The translations under genes and the position numbers were made by a program. This document shows, one piece after another, positions 20,201-29,360 of a stretch of 64,000 nucleotides of DNA. Numbering within the stretch: the first letter of the stretch is position 1; every line of letters starts with the position of its first letter. Location: assembly GCF_000378185.1 (NCBI RefSeq), contig NZ_KB899379.1, positions 40,900 to 104,899 of the forward strand, read 5' to 3'. Origin of the DNA: Salinimonas chungwhensis DSM 16280. GTDB lineage: Bacteria; Pseudomonadota; Gammaproteobacteria; Enterobacterales; Alteromonadaceae. A model generated the notes under the pieces. The model saw only the letters and a list, made by a program, of their open reading frames with translations. It did no database searches and was not told the origin of the DNA.

Positions 20201-21334
20201 ATCCAGCCTGCCAATATTGTTATATGCCAACCCTCTGATAGTTGTGCTGGCTGAGTAATAGTAGGATGTATTGGCGGTAAGTTGCAGCACGGCTTCCTGA
20301 ATTTCTGCGCCTTGCGGGATATTCACATTTCGAAAGCGCACACCAATGTGTTCATTTGCATCACTGCGCATGTTCAGAACATTGGCTGTTTCATTATATC
20401 CCCAGGGAGTTTCTTCGCGATTATCGCTTTGATAATTCACCTGATAATGGGACGAAGCACTGATACAACCTGTGGCAGTTGTCTCATCATACTCCACAAC
20501 CAGTTGGGGTGATTGATCAACGCCACTGTCATAAGCATTCACTACTCTTGCACTACCTGCACTATTGCTGCTTCCTTCCACCAAAATGCTCAACGCCTGC
20601 CCGCCACACCAGGCCGACTGGTCAACAATTTCCTGAATGACGGCGGTGAGATCCGGCGAAGAAAAGATTTCATTACTGACCGGGAATGCATTGTCATTAT
20701 CCCATACCACCTGCGCCATTGTGCGCGGCCTTGATGTGATGTCGTTGGAAGAAGAAAACCCTTCACTATCTCCACTGAGCTCGCCGCGAAAAATCATTGT
20801 CGCGTCGGCCGTATTAAGTTGTTCTGAAGTAAAGCGCAGGTAAGCATGAGTAATTGTCGCGCCCCGGGGGATATTGAGCTGGGTGAAGCGCATCCCGCTG
20901 TGAACTGTCTGAGTACCATTGGTAAGACGAATTACATTGCTAGTGGTGTTTACCGCGCCGTCAATCTCATGTGCATCACTATTGCTGCCGCTGGTGGAAG
21001 TAATGAGCTCAGGGTTAATGGGAGAATCAATATCTCTGATGGGGAATAATACCGGCCCGCCTATATCAGAAAAACGCATCAATCCGGCGTTGATATTGGT
21101 CGCCGAGGAAATGGCTGTGCGAAACGCTTCTTTTACCCGCAGCATTCTTGATTTGTCCGTTCCGTCGCGATTACCCATGCTGCCGGAGGTATCCATAATG
21201 AACAGAACGTTGGGATTATAGGTGACAGACGCATCAGCAGTGCCCAGGTAAATATCCAAATCATCGGCCATGGCTGATGCACCTATACACAGCCACAGTA
21301 AGAGCGACATACACCATCTGAGAATGTTCTTCAC
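17267..21334 (-). CDS. pilY1: Type IV pilus tip adhesin PilY1
   Basis: PilY1 is the calcium-dependent, tip-located regulator of pilus extension and adhesion. The 1355 residues have a signal peptide (1-23) and a von Willebrand A domain whose MIDAS motif DTSGS starts at D48. The second half of that domain (NHIVLLSDGEAN, from 581) is far away because residues about 118-464 form an insertion of two related modules. The C-terminal half is the PilY1 beta-propeller, with the calcium loop DRDNDGLADH at about 1057-1066. A further Asp-rich loop, DADGDGDVSD, precedes the propeller. It lies 15 bases after pilX. Confidence 0.94.
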   Translation of the reverse strand: MKNILRWCMSLLLWLCIGASAMADDLDIYLGTADASVTYNPNVLFIMDTSGSMGNRDGTDKSRMLRVKEAFRTAISSATNINAGLMRFSDIGGPVLFPIRDIDSPINPELITSTSGSNSDAHEIDGAVNTTSNVIRLTNGTQTVHSGMRFTQLNIPRGATITHAYLRFTSEQLNTADATMIFRGELSGDSEGFSSSNDITSRPRTMAQVVWDNDNAFPVSNEIFSSPDLTAVIQEIVDQSAWCGGQALSILVEGSSNSAGSARVVNAYDSGVDQSPQLVVEYDETTATGCISASSHYQVNYQSDNREETPWGYNETANVLNMRSDANEHIGVRFRNVNIPQGAEIQEAVLQLTANTSYYYSASTTIRGLAYNNIGRLDKLNRYGLRYADKTSASVNWNMPWVGYGSRFESDNLKHIIEEIVARPGWQPGNALALVMSDFAGVRGAFSYRGSGGNAPKLIVKYKGQATPGTVATVREHLSSKVDELNASGYTPIVDTLYEATNYYGGRSVDYGLQRGDGSVSSNVRRSTRVSHRASYLGADAMRPYGCTEDNLSDSDCIGEYIPAGATYISPVSDLQCQTNNHIVLLSDGEANSNHSVGKIEALLNKSCHGSGGERCGLDLVSNLSDKGESVIDRRIMTHTIGFAANSTANNFLNKLAQQGGGGFYKADDSDELLDAFQTILRSVKDINATFVSPGVAVNQLNRLTHRDELYFALFKPAEGTDWPGNLKKYKLDGNTIVDKNGVSAVDSVSGFFSDTSHSYWSILADGNSVRKGGAASQLSANRNIYMFDGTGNIVTSSNRLHENNSAITVADMGLETANDAEIMRDTVLKWARGVDIKDADGDGDVSDVRLQMGDPIHSQPVIVNYGPEDSAILVATNQGFLHSFDAETGQENFAVIPRELLANLPEFYEDNSTFNHVYGLDGDMVLRSVGNKTYLYVGMRRGGHNYYVFDITQKNNPELVFKIDGDTAGLEKLGQTWSRPTITKVKLGNVTKNVMIVGGGYSEDQDVKQVRSADAVGNAVFIFDADNGALLWQASNTDADLNLPHMQYSIPGRISVIDRDNDGLADHMYVADMGGQLFRLDIYNGQTGADFIKGARLADFGGDTETNNRRFFYGPDISEVALGNEHYYAVAIGSGWRASPLDTVIEDRFYMLKDKGIFKRDENNNHVFKTDTTEATMYNATEHLLTSDDASARELATSMFSNKDGWYLEMTTGGEKILSSPLIIDYKILFTSYIPAESSESACAPPTGNSRAYLVNLANGNAVDDLNQNNQLDNNDRYADLRQSGIAPETKILIEEIIKPVVCLGTECASAVIETEEDGDEVSCTSDFACLVRNIYGRFERVIYDSWTTETERN

Positions 21335-21349
21335 CTGTATCTACTCCTG

Positions 21350-21916
21350 TTAATTAGACGCCGGGGCAAGCACTGCTGCTGACACCGTATTCGCAACTAC
21401 GGAGGCTTTGCCCTCCACCTGACCACATCCTCGCACGATAAAAACATGGCAACTGATATTACTACCGCCGATAACATTCGATGAGCCGCGACATGCCTGC
21501 TCACGCACAAATGCTGTTCGCGACCAGCTTTGAGTTCTAATCTCGCTTTGATAGTCTCCGGCTTCAGTATGATTCGTATTAGTAGTTAAACCGTTCACTG
21601 TAAGCTGTCGATTGGTCCACTGGGCGTTTTCAAAGCAGCTAAGGGCATCGGTTTGTGGATCAAGAGGGGTTCCCTGCCGCGCGGCTGAAAGCGGATCCAT
21701 GAGCGTATCATTGGCCAGTAAAATCTCATCCTCAGCTTCAAAAAACACGCCTGCCAGGGCAGCTTCAGCAGCATCGAATGCCAGTCCTGACTGTTGCATT
21801 GACATCGCCATTTTTGACTGACTTAAACTACTGGATACTGCGCTGATACCGATGACTGTAAGGGATAATAAAATGAGTAGTGCCATAATCAGTACAACGC
21901 CCTGTTGTTTTCTCAT
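21350..21916 (-). CDS. pilX: Type IV pilus minor component PilX
   Basis: PilX is a GspK-like minor pilin of the tip complex. The 188 residues begin MRKQQGVVLIMALLILLSLTV: basic leader, Gly and a hydrophobic helix without Glu5, as in Pseudomonas-type PilX. SQSKMAMSMQQSGLAFDAAE is the typical continuation. Four cysteines or more are spread over the globular part. The ATG overlaps the pilW stop by four bases. Confidence 0.9.
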   Translation of the reverse strand: MRKQQGVVLIMALLILLSLTVIGISAVSSSLSQSKMAMSMQQSGLAFDAAEAALAGVFFEAEDEILLANDTLMDPLSAARQGTPLDPQTDALSCFENAQWTNRQLTVNGLTTNTNHTEAGDYQSEIRTQSWSRTAFVREQACRGSSNVIGGSNISCHVFIVRGCGQVEGKASVVANTVSAAVLAPASN

Positions 21917-22758
21917 TTTGCACTCCTGACAAAATTTTTCATGTTTCGTAATGCCATGGTTTGGGTGAAGACCTGATAATAGTGATTTTCGTCAGTGGTC
22001 ACGGGGGCTTCATTGAGAACAGCAATATCGCTGACCGGGATCTGACTGATTTCATTGCTATCACTTTTGAGCAATACACCAATTCTCAATGTGACAGTCT
22101 GTTGTAATGCTGCCCGGGTGCTAGCGAGTGCATCAGCAGTTACGTAACGCACCGGTAAGCCATTAGATGTAGTTGCAGAGGTGCTGATACCATACTGAAC
22201 CTGAAAACTTTCAACATTATCCATTAATGTTACGGTTGTGCCGGTCAACGTACCCGATTTCACGCCTCGTAAAAGACGACCGTCGTAACCGCGGCAGACC
22301 AACTTACTTTGCTTGATTTCATAAACATTAACGACATGAAAGTGACGGCTGTCGGTATAGCCATGGGTTGAACCGGTGCAATCAACGTTGTCCTGCTTAT
22401 TGATTACCAGCTTATCACTAGCCCCTGATGCCCCTTCTTCGCTGCCCAGTGCCGGCGATAAGATAAAATCACCGGCCAGGCCGATGGGATGGTTTTGCAC
22501 GAAAGCTGCTTCAACACTGGTGTCCACCGAGGTATCCATTACCGTTCCCACCCGGTCATAACGTCCGGCTTCGAGTAAATCGCGGCTCAGTCTGGTCATA
22601 ATATAGCGCCCGGACTCCTGGACCTGTGCGACTGACTGATTCAGTCCATTGGTAATGCGGCTGCTAACCATCACCTGAATAATGGCAATAGTAATGATGG
22701 TACCCAGCACCAGAGAGATCATAAGCTCGATAAGAGAAAAACCGCGAACATTGTTCAT
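21913..22758 (-). CDS. pilW: Type IV pilus minor pilin PilW
   Basis: PilW is a minor pilin of the tip and priming complex. The start is set at the ATG 22756-22758, which overlaps the pilV stop as ATGA and yields a six-residue leader before GFSLIELMISLVLG, with Glu5. The open frame extends 18 codons further upstream without reason. The 281 residues continue with SVAQVQESGRYIMTRLSRDLLEAG, the PilW/GspJ hallmark. Confidence 0.92.
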   Translation of the reverse strand: MNNVRGFSLIELMISLVLGTIITIAIIQVMVSSRITNGLNQSVAQVQESGRYIMTRLSRDLLEAGRYDRVGTVMDTSVDTSVEAAFVQNHPIGLAGDFILSPALGSEEGASGASDKLVINKQDNVDCTGSTHGYTDSRHFHVVNVYEIKQSKLVCRGYDGRLLRGVKSGTLTGTTVTLMDNVESFQVQYGISTSATTSNGLPVRYVTADALASTRAALQQTVTLRIGVLLKSDSNEISQIPVSDIAVLNEAPVTTDENHYYQVFTQTMALRNMKNFVRSAK

Positions 22759-23375
22759 AAAACAATATCCTTGAATATGCAGGCGAATGCGTTTCCTGCA
22801 ACGGGGTTGCACCGTTCGGTCAGGGTGTATTTTTGGTTGGGCTGGGTGCTTACAGGCCAGCGCAGCAGAATATGAATACGTGACCCGGCACTGCAGTCAT
22901 CACCGTCAGCCCCGTTGCTATCGGTACAATTTACAGAAATCTCGGTAGCCGGGTTAGTCTGAACGGCTGCACAGGAGAGTGCCCAACCGTCGTATTGAGC
23001 CATTTGACTCTCATTACACTGGCCGGATTCGCAGTCGGGAATCGCAGCCGGTCGGGAAAGACAATAGCATGCATAGGGATCCGACTCGGCACAACTTAAG
23101 TTTGCAAAATTATAATGAGCAGGTGTGAAATAGGCATTATCCACTACCAGTCCATCGCCCACCTGGGCTGGTCGGGAGGCTGAGCGTAGCCGTTCAGCAA
23201 TTTGCTTGGCCACCAGCTCCGATTGTGTTCTGCTGATGGCATCTTTATTGGCAAACGAACCGACAAATTGTAACGACGCGACGCCCAGCAGCCCTACTGC
23301 CAGGATAAAAAGTGTGATCAGTATTTCAATCAGACCTACACCGCGTTGGTGTCGTCGTTGCGCGAATGGGCGCAT
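22755..23375 (-). CDS. pilV: Type IV pilus minor pilin PilV
   Basis: PilV is the first gene of the minor-pilin operon. The 206 residues begin with an 11-residue basic leader ending at GVGLIEILITLFILAVGLLG, with Glu5 present, and continue with a polar helix ending SELVAKQIAERLR as in PilV/GspI. The body has many cysteines. The promoter must lie in the 136 bases between it and the ispH stop, but I see no clear match to a known sigma consensus there. Confidence 0.92.
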   Translation of the reverse strand: MRPFAQRRHQRGVGLIEILITLFILAVGLLGVASLQFVGSFANKDAISRTQSELVAKQIAERLRSASRPAQVGDGLVVDNAYFTPAHYNFANLSCAESDPYACYCLSRPAAIPDCESGQCNESQMAQYDGWALSCAAVQTNPATEISVNCTDSNGADGDDCSAGSRIHILLRWPVSTQPNQKYTLTERCNPVAGNAFACIFKDIVL

Positions 23376-23511
23376 AGGCTGCCGTTACCTTTATTAAACT
23401 TTATCGACTTTATGCTATATCAGCATTGTAAAAGTTTAAGTATCGACAGCAGCGCCAGCGTATTAAATTAAATTCTCGGAAGGAGGGTTTGAACACTCGG
23501 TGCAGATGACA

Positions 23512-24456
23512 TTATATTACCTGCTTAATACGCAATTCTTTGGGTACGGCAAATTCCACATTCTCTTCCCTGCCCTGCCGTTCAGAGGCTTTTTCTGCCC
23601 CCCAGGATTGCAAACGCTCAATGACGCCTTTAACCAGCACTTCCGGCGCTGAGGCGCCTGCAGTTACACCAATATGTTCAATACCTTCAAGCCACGCGGG
23701 CTGGATACAGTTTGCATCGGCGATAAGGTACGCTCTTGCCCCTACCTTTTCAGCCAATTCTCGCAAACGGTTTGAATTAGAGCTATTTTGCGCCCCCACG
23801 ACAAGCAGAACCTGGCAGTCTTTAGCAAGATCTCGAACAGCGTCCTGACGATTTTGCGTTGCATAGCAAATATCATCTTTCCTGGGTCCCTGGATATCCG
23901 GGAAACGTGCCCGTAGTGCATCGATTACATCAGCGGTGTCATCAACCGATAGGGTCGTTTGACTGCAATAATATAATTGGGAAGGATCTTTTACGGTGAG
24001 TTTTTCCACATCGGCAGTGGATTCGACCAGATAAATCCCACCTTCAGGATTGTTGTACTGGCCCATTGTACCCTCAACTTCAGGGTGACCAGCATGCCCG
24101 ATAAGAACACACTCCGTGCCGGTTTTGCTGGCGCGGGTTACCTCCATATGAACTTTGGTAACGAGCGGGCAGGTAGCGTCGAATACTTTAAGGCCACGAC
24201 TCTCAGCTTCACTTCTTACTGCCTGAGAAACGCCATGTGCCGAAAAAATAACAATACTGTCGTCGGGAACTTCATGCAGTTCATCAACGAAAAGCGCGCC
24301 GCGCTCACGCAAGCCATCCACCACAAACTTATTATGAACAACTTCATGACGTACATAAATTGGCGGCTTAAACATTTCCAGAGCCCGCTCTACAATCGTA
24401 ATTGCGCGGTCAACCCCGGCACAAAAGCCCCGGGGATTCGCTAAATGTATTTGCAT
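23512..24456 (-). CDS. ispH: 4-hydroxy-3-methylbut-2-enyl diphosphate reductase
   Basis: IspH makes IPP and DMAPP in the last step of the MEP isoprenoid pathway using a [4Fe-4S] cluster. The 314 residues show the three cluster cysteines in context: [13 protein letters not shown] (C12), DATCPLV and [10 protein letters not shown]. The HGVSQAVR and [14 protein letters not shown] blocks carry substrate-binding residues. It is the last gene of the ribF-ileS-lspA-fkpB-ispH operon. Confidence 0.96.
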   Translation of the reverse strand: MQIHLANPRGFCAGVDRAITIVERALEMFKPPIYVRHEVVHNKFVVDGLRERGALFVDELHEVPDDSIVIFSAHGVSQAVRSEAESRGLKVFDATCPLVTKVHMEVTRASKTGTECVLIGHAGHPEVEGTMGQYNNPEGGIYLVESTADVEKLTVKDPSQLYYCSQTTLSVDDTADVIDALRARFPDIQGPRKDDICYATQNRQDAVRDLAKDCQVLLVVGAQNSSNSNRLRELAEKVGARAYLIADANCIQPAWLEGIEHIGVTAGASAPEVLVKGVIERLQSWGAEKASERQGREENVEFAVPKELRIKQVI

Positions 24457-24465
24457 TTTTTCTCC

Positions 24466-24909
24466 TTAGGCTTGTGGCTCGTTAACCTGTAAAATTTCGA
24501 CATCGAAAATAACAGTTTGTCCCGCCAGCGGATGATTAAAGTCAACCGTTACAGAATCACCTACAACACTGCGAATGATACCCGGGACTTCTGAGCCGTC
24601 GGGCTGGGCGAATGCCATAATCATACCTTCTTCCACATCCTGGCTGAATCGAGTGCGATCCATATGGTGCATATTGTCAGGATTGGGCTGACCAAATGCA
24701 TCCTCAGGCGCCAGCGTAAATGATTTTTTATCTCCGGCTTTAAGCCCTAATAAACAGGCCTCGAAGTTTGGCGTAAGGCTACCGTCGCCCATCACCAGTT
24801 TAGCAGGCTTCTTGCTCACGCGGGTGCTATCAGCGGCAGAACCATCTTCCAGCTTTAAATCAAAATGCATAAGCACTTCGCTGCTGTGGCCAATAACAAG
24901 TTCAGACAT
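24466..24909 (-). CDS. fkpB: FKBP-type peptidyl-prolyl isomerase FkpB (SlpA)
   Basis: A 147-residue short FKBP with an inserted flap domain, as in E. coli SlpA, encoded between lspA and ispH as usual. The opening block VLMHFDLKLEDGSAADST and the closing block VDFNHPLAGQTVIFDVEIL define the split FKBP domain. It acts as a prolyl isomerase and chaperone in the cytoplasm. Nine bases separate it from both neighbours. Confidence 0.93.
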   Translation of the reverse strand: MSELVIGHSSEVLMHFDLKLEDGSAADSTRVSKKPAKLVMGDGSLTPNFEACLLGLKAGDKKSFTLAPEDAFGQPNPDNMHHMDRTRFSQDVEEGMIMAFAQPDGSEVPGIIRSVVGDSVTVDFNHPLAGQTVIFDVEILQVNEPQA

Positions 24910-24918
24910 AATAAATCC

Positions 24919-25443
24919 TTACTGCTTTGATGAAGGTGAAGGGTTGTTATCAGGGGATTTGTGCTTATCTGACATCAGCATATCCAGAATCAATAGTGCA
25001 GCGCCGATAAAAATAGCACTGTCTGCTAGGTTAAACGCTGGCCAGTGGGATCGACCGATATAAAAATCCAGAAAATCGATGACATAACCATGAACCAGGC
25101 GATCATACACATTTCCCAGCGCCCCGCCCAGAATAAAGCAAAATGCAATAGGCAGCCGTTTTTCGTTGCGGGGAGATTTATACAGCCAACCGATAATGAC
25201 ACCACTTACCACTAATGCAATTGCGGTAAAGAACCATCTCTGCCAACCACCGGCATCAGATAAAAAGCTAAATGCAGCACCATAATTATGCACATATGTG
25301 ATATTAAAAAATGGTGCAACTTCGATAGACTGAAATAGACGCATGCTTCCCAGCACGGTGTATTTGCTCCATAAATCTAAAGCAAATACTACCACGCTGA
25401 TCCACACAAAGCGTAAGCCGGTTTGGGAAAAAACCTTAAGCAT
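24919..25443 (-). CDS. lspA: Lipoprotein signal peptidase II
   Basis: LspA is the inner-membrane aspartyl protease that cleaves prolipoproteins. The start is placed at the ATG 25441-25443 ([12 protein letters not shown]), which gives 174 residues and has a GGGGAA ribosome site; the frame reads ten codons further upstream inside ileS. Four membrane helices are visible. Catalytic aspartates lie in [14 protein letters not shown] and FNLADSAIF. It overlaps the ileS stop by eight bases, so translation is probably coupled. Confidence 0.95.
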   Translation of the reverse strand: MLKVFSQTGLRFVWISVVVFALDLWSKYTVLGSMRLFQSIEVAPFFNITYVHNYGAAFSFLSDAGGWQRWFFTAIALVVSGVIIGWLYKSPRNEKRLPIAFCFILGGALGNVYDRLVHGYVIDFLDFYIGRSHWPAFNLADSAIFIGAALLILDMLMSDKHKSPDNNPSPSSKQ

Positions 25444-28261
25444 ACTGACGTGATTCCCCTTCACCATCCACATTAGTTACGCAGCGCTGACATAACTCAG
25501 GGTGAGTAGCACTGACACCGACATCTTCGCGATGATGCCAGCAGCGCACACATTTTTCGCCGTCGGTTCTGCCTACCTCAATAGCCAGCCCTTCGACCTC
25601 GCAGTCAGTCGCATTGTCAGAACGTTCACTCACATCATGCAGCACCACTTTGGAAGTGATCAGTACAAATCGTAGCTCATCTTCCAGCTGCTCTAAGATC
25701 TGTCTGACATCTGAATCTGCATACAGATGCACTTCGGCTTCCAGCGAGCCTCCTAACCGACCATCTTTTCGGGCTTGTTCCATGGCCTGGTTAGCAGCAT
25801 CCTTAACCTGCATAACCTGATGCCAGAATGTGTTACCAAATTCACCACTATCAGTAAATGCGTCGAGACCGGAATACCAGGTTTGAGTGAACACAAACTC
25901 TTCCCGCTCGCCGGGTATTTCCTGCCAGATTTCCTGTGCGGTAAAGCTCGTTATAGGTGTCATCCAGCGCGCCAGTGCTTCAATAATATGATACAGCGCG
26001 CTCTGGCAAGAACGGCGAGCGTTGCTGTCTGCTTTGGCTGTATACTGGCGATCTTTAATGATATCCAGGTAGAAGCTGCCTAACTCAATAGAACAGAAAT
26101 GCATTAACTTCTGACTAACTACCAGTAAATCATATTTTTCATAAGCAGCGATTATTTCTTCCTGCAGCTGACGTGCCCGACCTACAATCCAGCGATCCAG
26201 CGCCACCATATTTTCAGGGGATACCAAGTCAGAGGCAGGATCAAATCCATTGAGATTAGCCAGAAGGAAGCGCGCAGTATTGCGCAGGCGACGATAGCTG
26301 TCTGCGGCCCGCTTTAAAATTTCATCAGAGACTGCGATTTCACCCCGATAATCTGTTGAAGCCACCCACAAACGCAGAATATCTGCTCCTAATTTGTTGG
26401 TCACTTCCTGAGGGGCCACAACATTGCCTACAGATTTCGACATTTTGCGACCATGGGCATCCACTGTGAAACCATGGGTTAACACTTGTTTATAGGGCGC
26501 ATGGCCATGCATGGCTGTGGACGTCATCAATGATGACATAAACCAGCCACGGTGTTGATCTGAGCCTTCCAGATATAAGTCCGCGCTGGCGGGAATGTCA
26601 TCGCGGCGATCAACGACGAAATGATGAGTTACGCCCGAATCAAACCAGACATCCAGCGTATCTGTGACCTTATCATAATGCTCCACATCATCGCCAAGCA
26701 TGTCAGCATCGCTGATGTCCCACCATGCCTGGATACCATGCTGCTCGACTTGCTGAGCAACCTTTTCCATTAACGCGCTACTTTGCGGGTGAATTTCGCC
26801 GGTTATTTTGTGAACGTACAACGGTATAGGCACCCCCCAGGTCCGCTGACGGGAAATACACCAGTCCGGACGCCCTTCAACCATTTTCTCAATACGACTT
26901 TCGCCCCATTCAGGAATCCACTGAGTTTTTTTGATTTGTTCAATAGACTGGGCACGCAGTCCTTGCTTATCCATGCTGATAAACCACTGCGGTGTGGCGC
27001 GGAAAATGATAGGTGTTTTGTGACGCCAACAGTGCGGATAGCTGTGCTCGTATTTTACATTAAGAACCAGGTTCCCCCGGGCTTCTACGGTCTCGATAAT
27101 GGCATCGTTCGCTTTAAATACAAACTGATTGGCAAAAAGCGGAACATTATCATTGTAAACACCGTTACTGCCCACCGGGTTGTAGACGTCGATACCGTAC
27201 TGCTTACCCACGTTGAAATCGTCTACCCCGTGGGCAGGTGCGGTGTGAACACAACCAGTTCCCGAATCGGTAGTAACATGAAGACCATTGATCAGCGGCA
27301 CTTGCAGATTTTCAATAAAAGGATGGTGAACCCGCAGGTTGTCCAGCGCTTCACCCAAACAGGTCGCTTTTTCTTCAAAAGATGCTATGCCATAGCGTTG
27401 CATGCAGCTTTCGATAAGGTCGTGGGCCAGTACCAGCCAGTCACCAGTGGCCTTATTTTCCACCAATGAATAAGTATATTCAGGATGTAATGTGATAGCG
27501 CGGTTGGCTGGCAACGTCCACGGGGTTGTTGTCCAGATAACTACCGCCGTGTTGTGCGCTGTTAAATCGTCTTCAGTAACGCCAAATGCCGCGGCTATTT
27601 CAGCCGTGTCAGCCACCGGAAACTTTACATCAATGGCCGGTGATACTTTATCTTTATATTCGACTTCAGCCTCAGCCAGCGCGGAGCCACAGTCTGTACA
27701 CCAATGAACCGGCTTAAAGCCCTTTTCCAGGTGGCCAGAATCAACAATTTTACTCAGCGCCCGGATAATATCCGCTTCGGACGTATAGTCCATGGTTTTA
27801 TACGGCTTATCCCACTCACCAAAAACCCCCAAACGGATGAAGTCGGCTTTTTGACCATCAATCTGTTTTTCGGCGTACTTGCGGCATTTTTCCCGAAATT
27901 CGGCCTCAGTGACTTTCTTACCCGGTTTACCGACTTTCTTTTCAACCATCAATTCGATGGGCAGGCCGTGACAGTCCCAGCCTGGCACATAAGGCGCGTC
28001 AAAGTCAGACAGAGTTTTTGCTTTAACAATAATGTCTTTGAGGATCTTGTTTACCGCATGGCCAATATGGATATTGCCATTGGCATACGGGGGGCCATCG
28101 TGTAACACAAAAGGTGTTTTGCCTGATCTGGCCTCGCGAATCTTTTTATAAACGCTTTTTTCCTGCCAGGTTTTCAGCATTTTAGGTTCGCGTTGCGCAA
28201 GGTTACCGCGCATCGGAAACGGCGTTTCCGGGAGGTTTAATGTGGCCTTATAATCACTCAT
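25436..28261 (-). CDS. ileS: Isoleucyl-tRNA synthetase
   Basis: IleS charges tRNA-Ile and edits valine. The start at ATG 28259-28261 gives [19 protein letters not shown], near-identical to E. coli, and 941 residues; the longer frame is rejected. Class I signatures are present: the HIGH motif in [12 protein letters not shown], and KMSKS in [12 protein letters not shown]-terminal zinc ribbon has CVRC and CQRC pairs. The editing CP1 domain lies in between. It sits between ribF and lspA. Confidence 0.97.
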   Translation of the reverse strand: MSDYKATLNLPETPFPMRGNLAQREPKMLKTWQEKSVYKKIREARSGKTPFVLHDGPPYANGNIHIGHAVNKILKDIIVKAKTLSDFDAPYVPGWDCHGLPIELMVEKKVGKPGKKVTEAEFREKCRKYAEKQIDGQKADFIRLGVFGEWDKPYKTMDYTSEADIIRALSKIVDSGHLEKGFKPVHWCTDCGSALAEAEVEYKDKVSPAIDVKFPVADTAEIAAAFGVTEDDLTAHNTAVVIWTTTPWTLPANRAITLHPEYTYSLVENKATGDWLVLAHDLIESCMQRYGIASFEEKATCLGEALDNLRVHHPFIENLQVPLINGLHVTTDSGTGCVHTAPAHGVDDFNVGKQYGIDVYNPVGSNGVYNDNVPLFANQFVFKANDAIIETVEARGNLVLNVKYEHSYPHCWRHKTPIIFRATPQWFISMDKQGLRAQSIEQIKKTQWIPEWGESRIEKMVEGRPDWCISRQRTWGVPIPLYVHKITGEIHPQSSALMEKVAQQVEQHGIQAWWDISDADMLGDDVEHYDKVTDTLDVWFDSGVTHHFVVDRRDDIPASADLYLEGSDQHRGWFMSSLMTSTAMHGHAPYKQVLTHGFTVDAHGRKMSKSVGNVVAPQEVTNKLGADILRLWVASTDYRGEIAVSDEILKRAADSYRRLRNTARFLLANLNGFDPASDLVSPENMVALDRWIVGRARQLQEEIIAAYEKYDLLVVSQKLMHFCSIELGSFYLDIIKDRQYTAKADSNARRSCQSALYHIIEALARWMTPITSFTAQEIWQEIPGEREEFVFTQTWYSGLDAFTDSGEFGNTFWHQVMQVKDAANQAMEQARKDGRLGGSLEAEVHLYADSDVRQILEQLEDELRFVLITSKVVLHDVSERSDNATDCEVEGLAIEVGRTDGEKCVRCWHHREDVGVSATHPELCQRCVTNVDGEGESRQYA

Positions 28262-28334
28262 AAACTTGTTTTTTCCATCCACCTGAATGTACGCAAATAC
28301 TGCGTACCCGAATAATTGGCGCCATAGAGGCAAC

Positions 28335-29264
28335 CTACGAATTTATTGCGAAATAGTCGCGCGCAACCTGCGCGTCTTGCTGTATCTGTAGCTTTAACTC
28401 TTCAAAAGAGTCGAACTTTTGCTCATCTCTGATCTTGTAGCAGGGAAACACTTCTATGGTTTTTCCGTAGAGGTCACTGTCAACATCAAACAGATGCACT
28501 TCCAGTTGTACCTGACGCCCATTGAGCGTTGGCCTGGAACCTACATTAGCGACCCCCTGACGGGTTACTCCCGCATAGTCTGTCTTAACTGCGAACACCC
28601 CTTTAAGTGGGGTGCGAAAGCGTTTAAGCAATACGTTGGCAGTTGGAAAGCCGATAGTCCGCCCATTTTTCTCACCATGTACCACACGTCCACGAATCGA
28701 GTAAGGCCTGCCGAGCATTGACTCAGCTTTATCAAATGCGCCGTCACTTAATGCCTGACGTACGGCCGTGGAACTGATGCGGCGATCATCAACCCGGAAA
28801 CTTTGCGTACTGACCACGTCGAAGCCGCTTGCTCGCCCGGCTTCCTCTAGCATGGAAAAATCCCCCTGGCGACCTTTGCCAAAGCGAAAATCGTCACCCA
28901 CCACCAGAAACCGTACGCCGAGTTTTTTGACCAGCAGGTCCTGCACAAAGGTTCCAGCACTCTGACTGGCAAATTCTCGATTGAACTGCACACATAGTAG
29001 CCTGTCGACACCCTCGGCCTCCAACAAACGATACTTATCCGCCAGCGTACTCAGTCGCGCTGGCGCTTTTTCAGGAGCAAACACTTCTTCTGGCTGCGGC
29101 TCAAACACCATCACCGTGGCTGGCAGCGCCATTTCTCTGGCCTTCTCAAGCACATTTTTCAATACCGCTTTATGTCCTTCATGAACACCGTCAAACTTAC
29201 CGATGGTAAGCACGCAGTCACGATGTCTGTCGCGCAGGTTATGCAACCCTCTGATCAATTCCAC
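28335..29264 (-). CDS. ribF: Bifunctional riboflavin kinase / FAD synthetase
   Basis: RibF converts riboflavin to FMN and then FAD. The 309 residues have the N-terminal nucleotidyl-transferase domain, with [14 protein letters not shown] at 22-35, and the C-terminal flavokinase domain from about 183, with [15 protein letters not shown]. The gene is upstream of ileS on the same strand, separated by 73 bases, as in enterobacteria. No FMN riboswitch is seen before it. Confidence 0.96.
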   Translation of the reverse strand: MELIRGLHNLRDRHRDCVLTIGKFDGVHEGHKAVLKNVLEKAREMALPATVMVFEPQPEEVFAPEKAPARLSTLADKYRLLEAEGVDRLLCVQFNREFASQSAGTFVQDLLVKKLGVRFLVVGDDFRFGKGRQGDFSMLEEAGRASGFDVVSTQSFRVDDRRISSTAVRQALSDGAFDKAESMLGRPYSIRGRVVHGEKNGRTIGFPTANVLLKRFRTPLKGVFAVKTDYAGVTRQGVANVGSRPTLNGRQVQLEVHLFDVDSDLYGKTIEVFPCYKIRDEQKFDSFEELKLQIQQDAQVARDYFAINS

Positions 29265-29360
29265 AGCTTGCCGGTACCCTTACTTAGTTGAAAACTCAGA
29301 CACAAAACACGCGATTATAAACGACCCGCAACGTAATACCAATGACTCTTAAGAGGAGTT

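Noticed and set aside
23376..23511. Sigma-54 promoter for pilV
   Set aside because: CTGGCGCTGCTGTCG resembles the -24 part, but the -12 TTGC element at the proper distance is missing.
28262..28333. N-terminal extension of ileS by 24 codons
   Set aside because: The extra residues have no family counterpart, and [13 protein letters not shown] at 28261 matches known IleS starts with a ribosome site before it.
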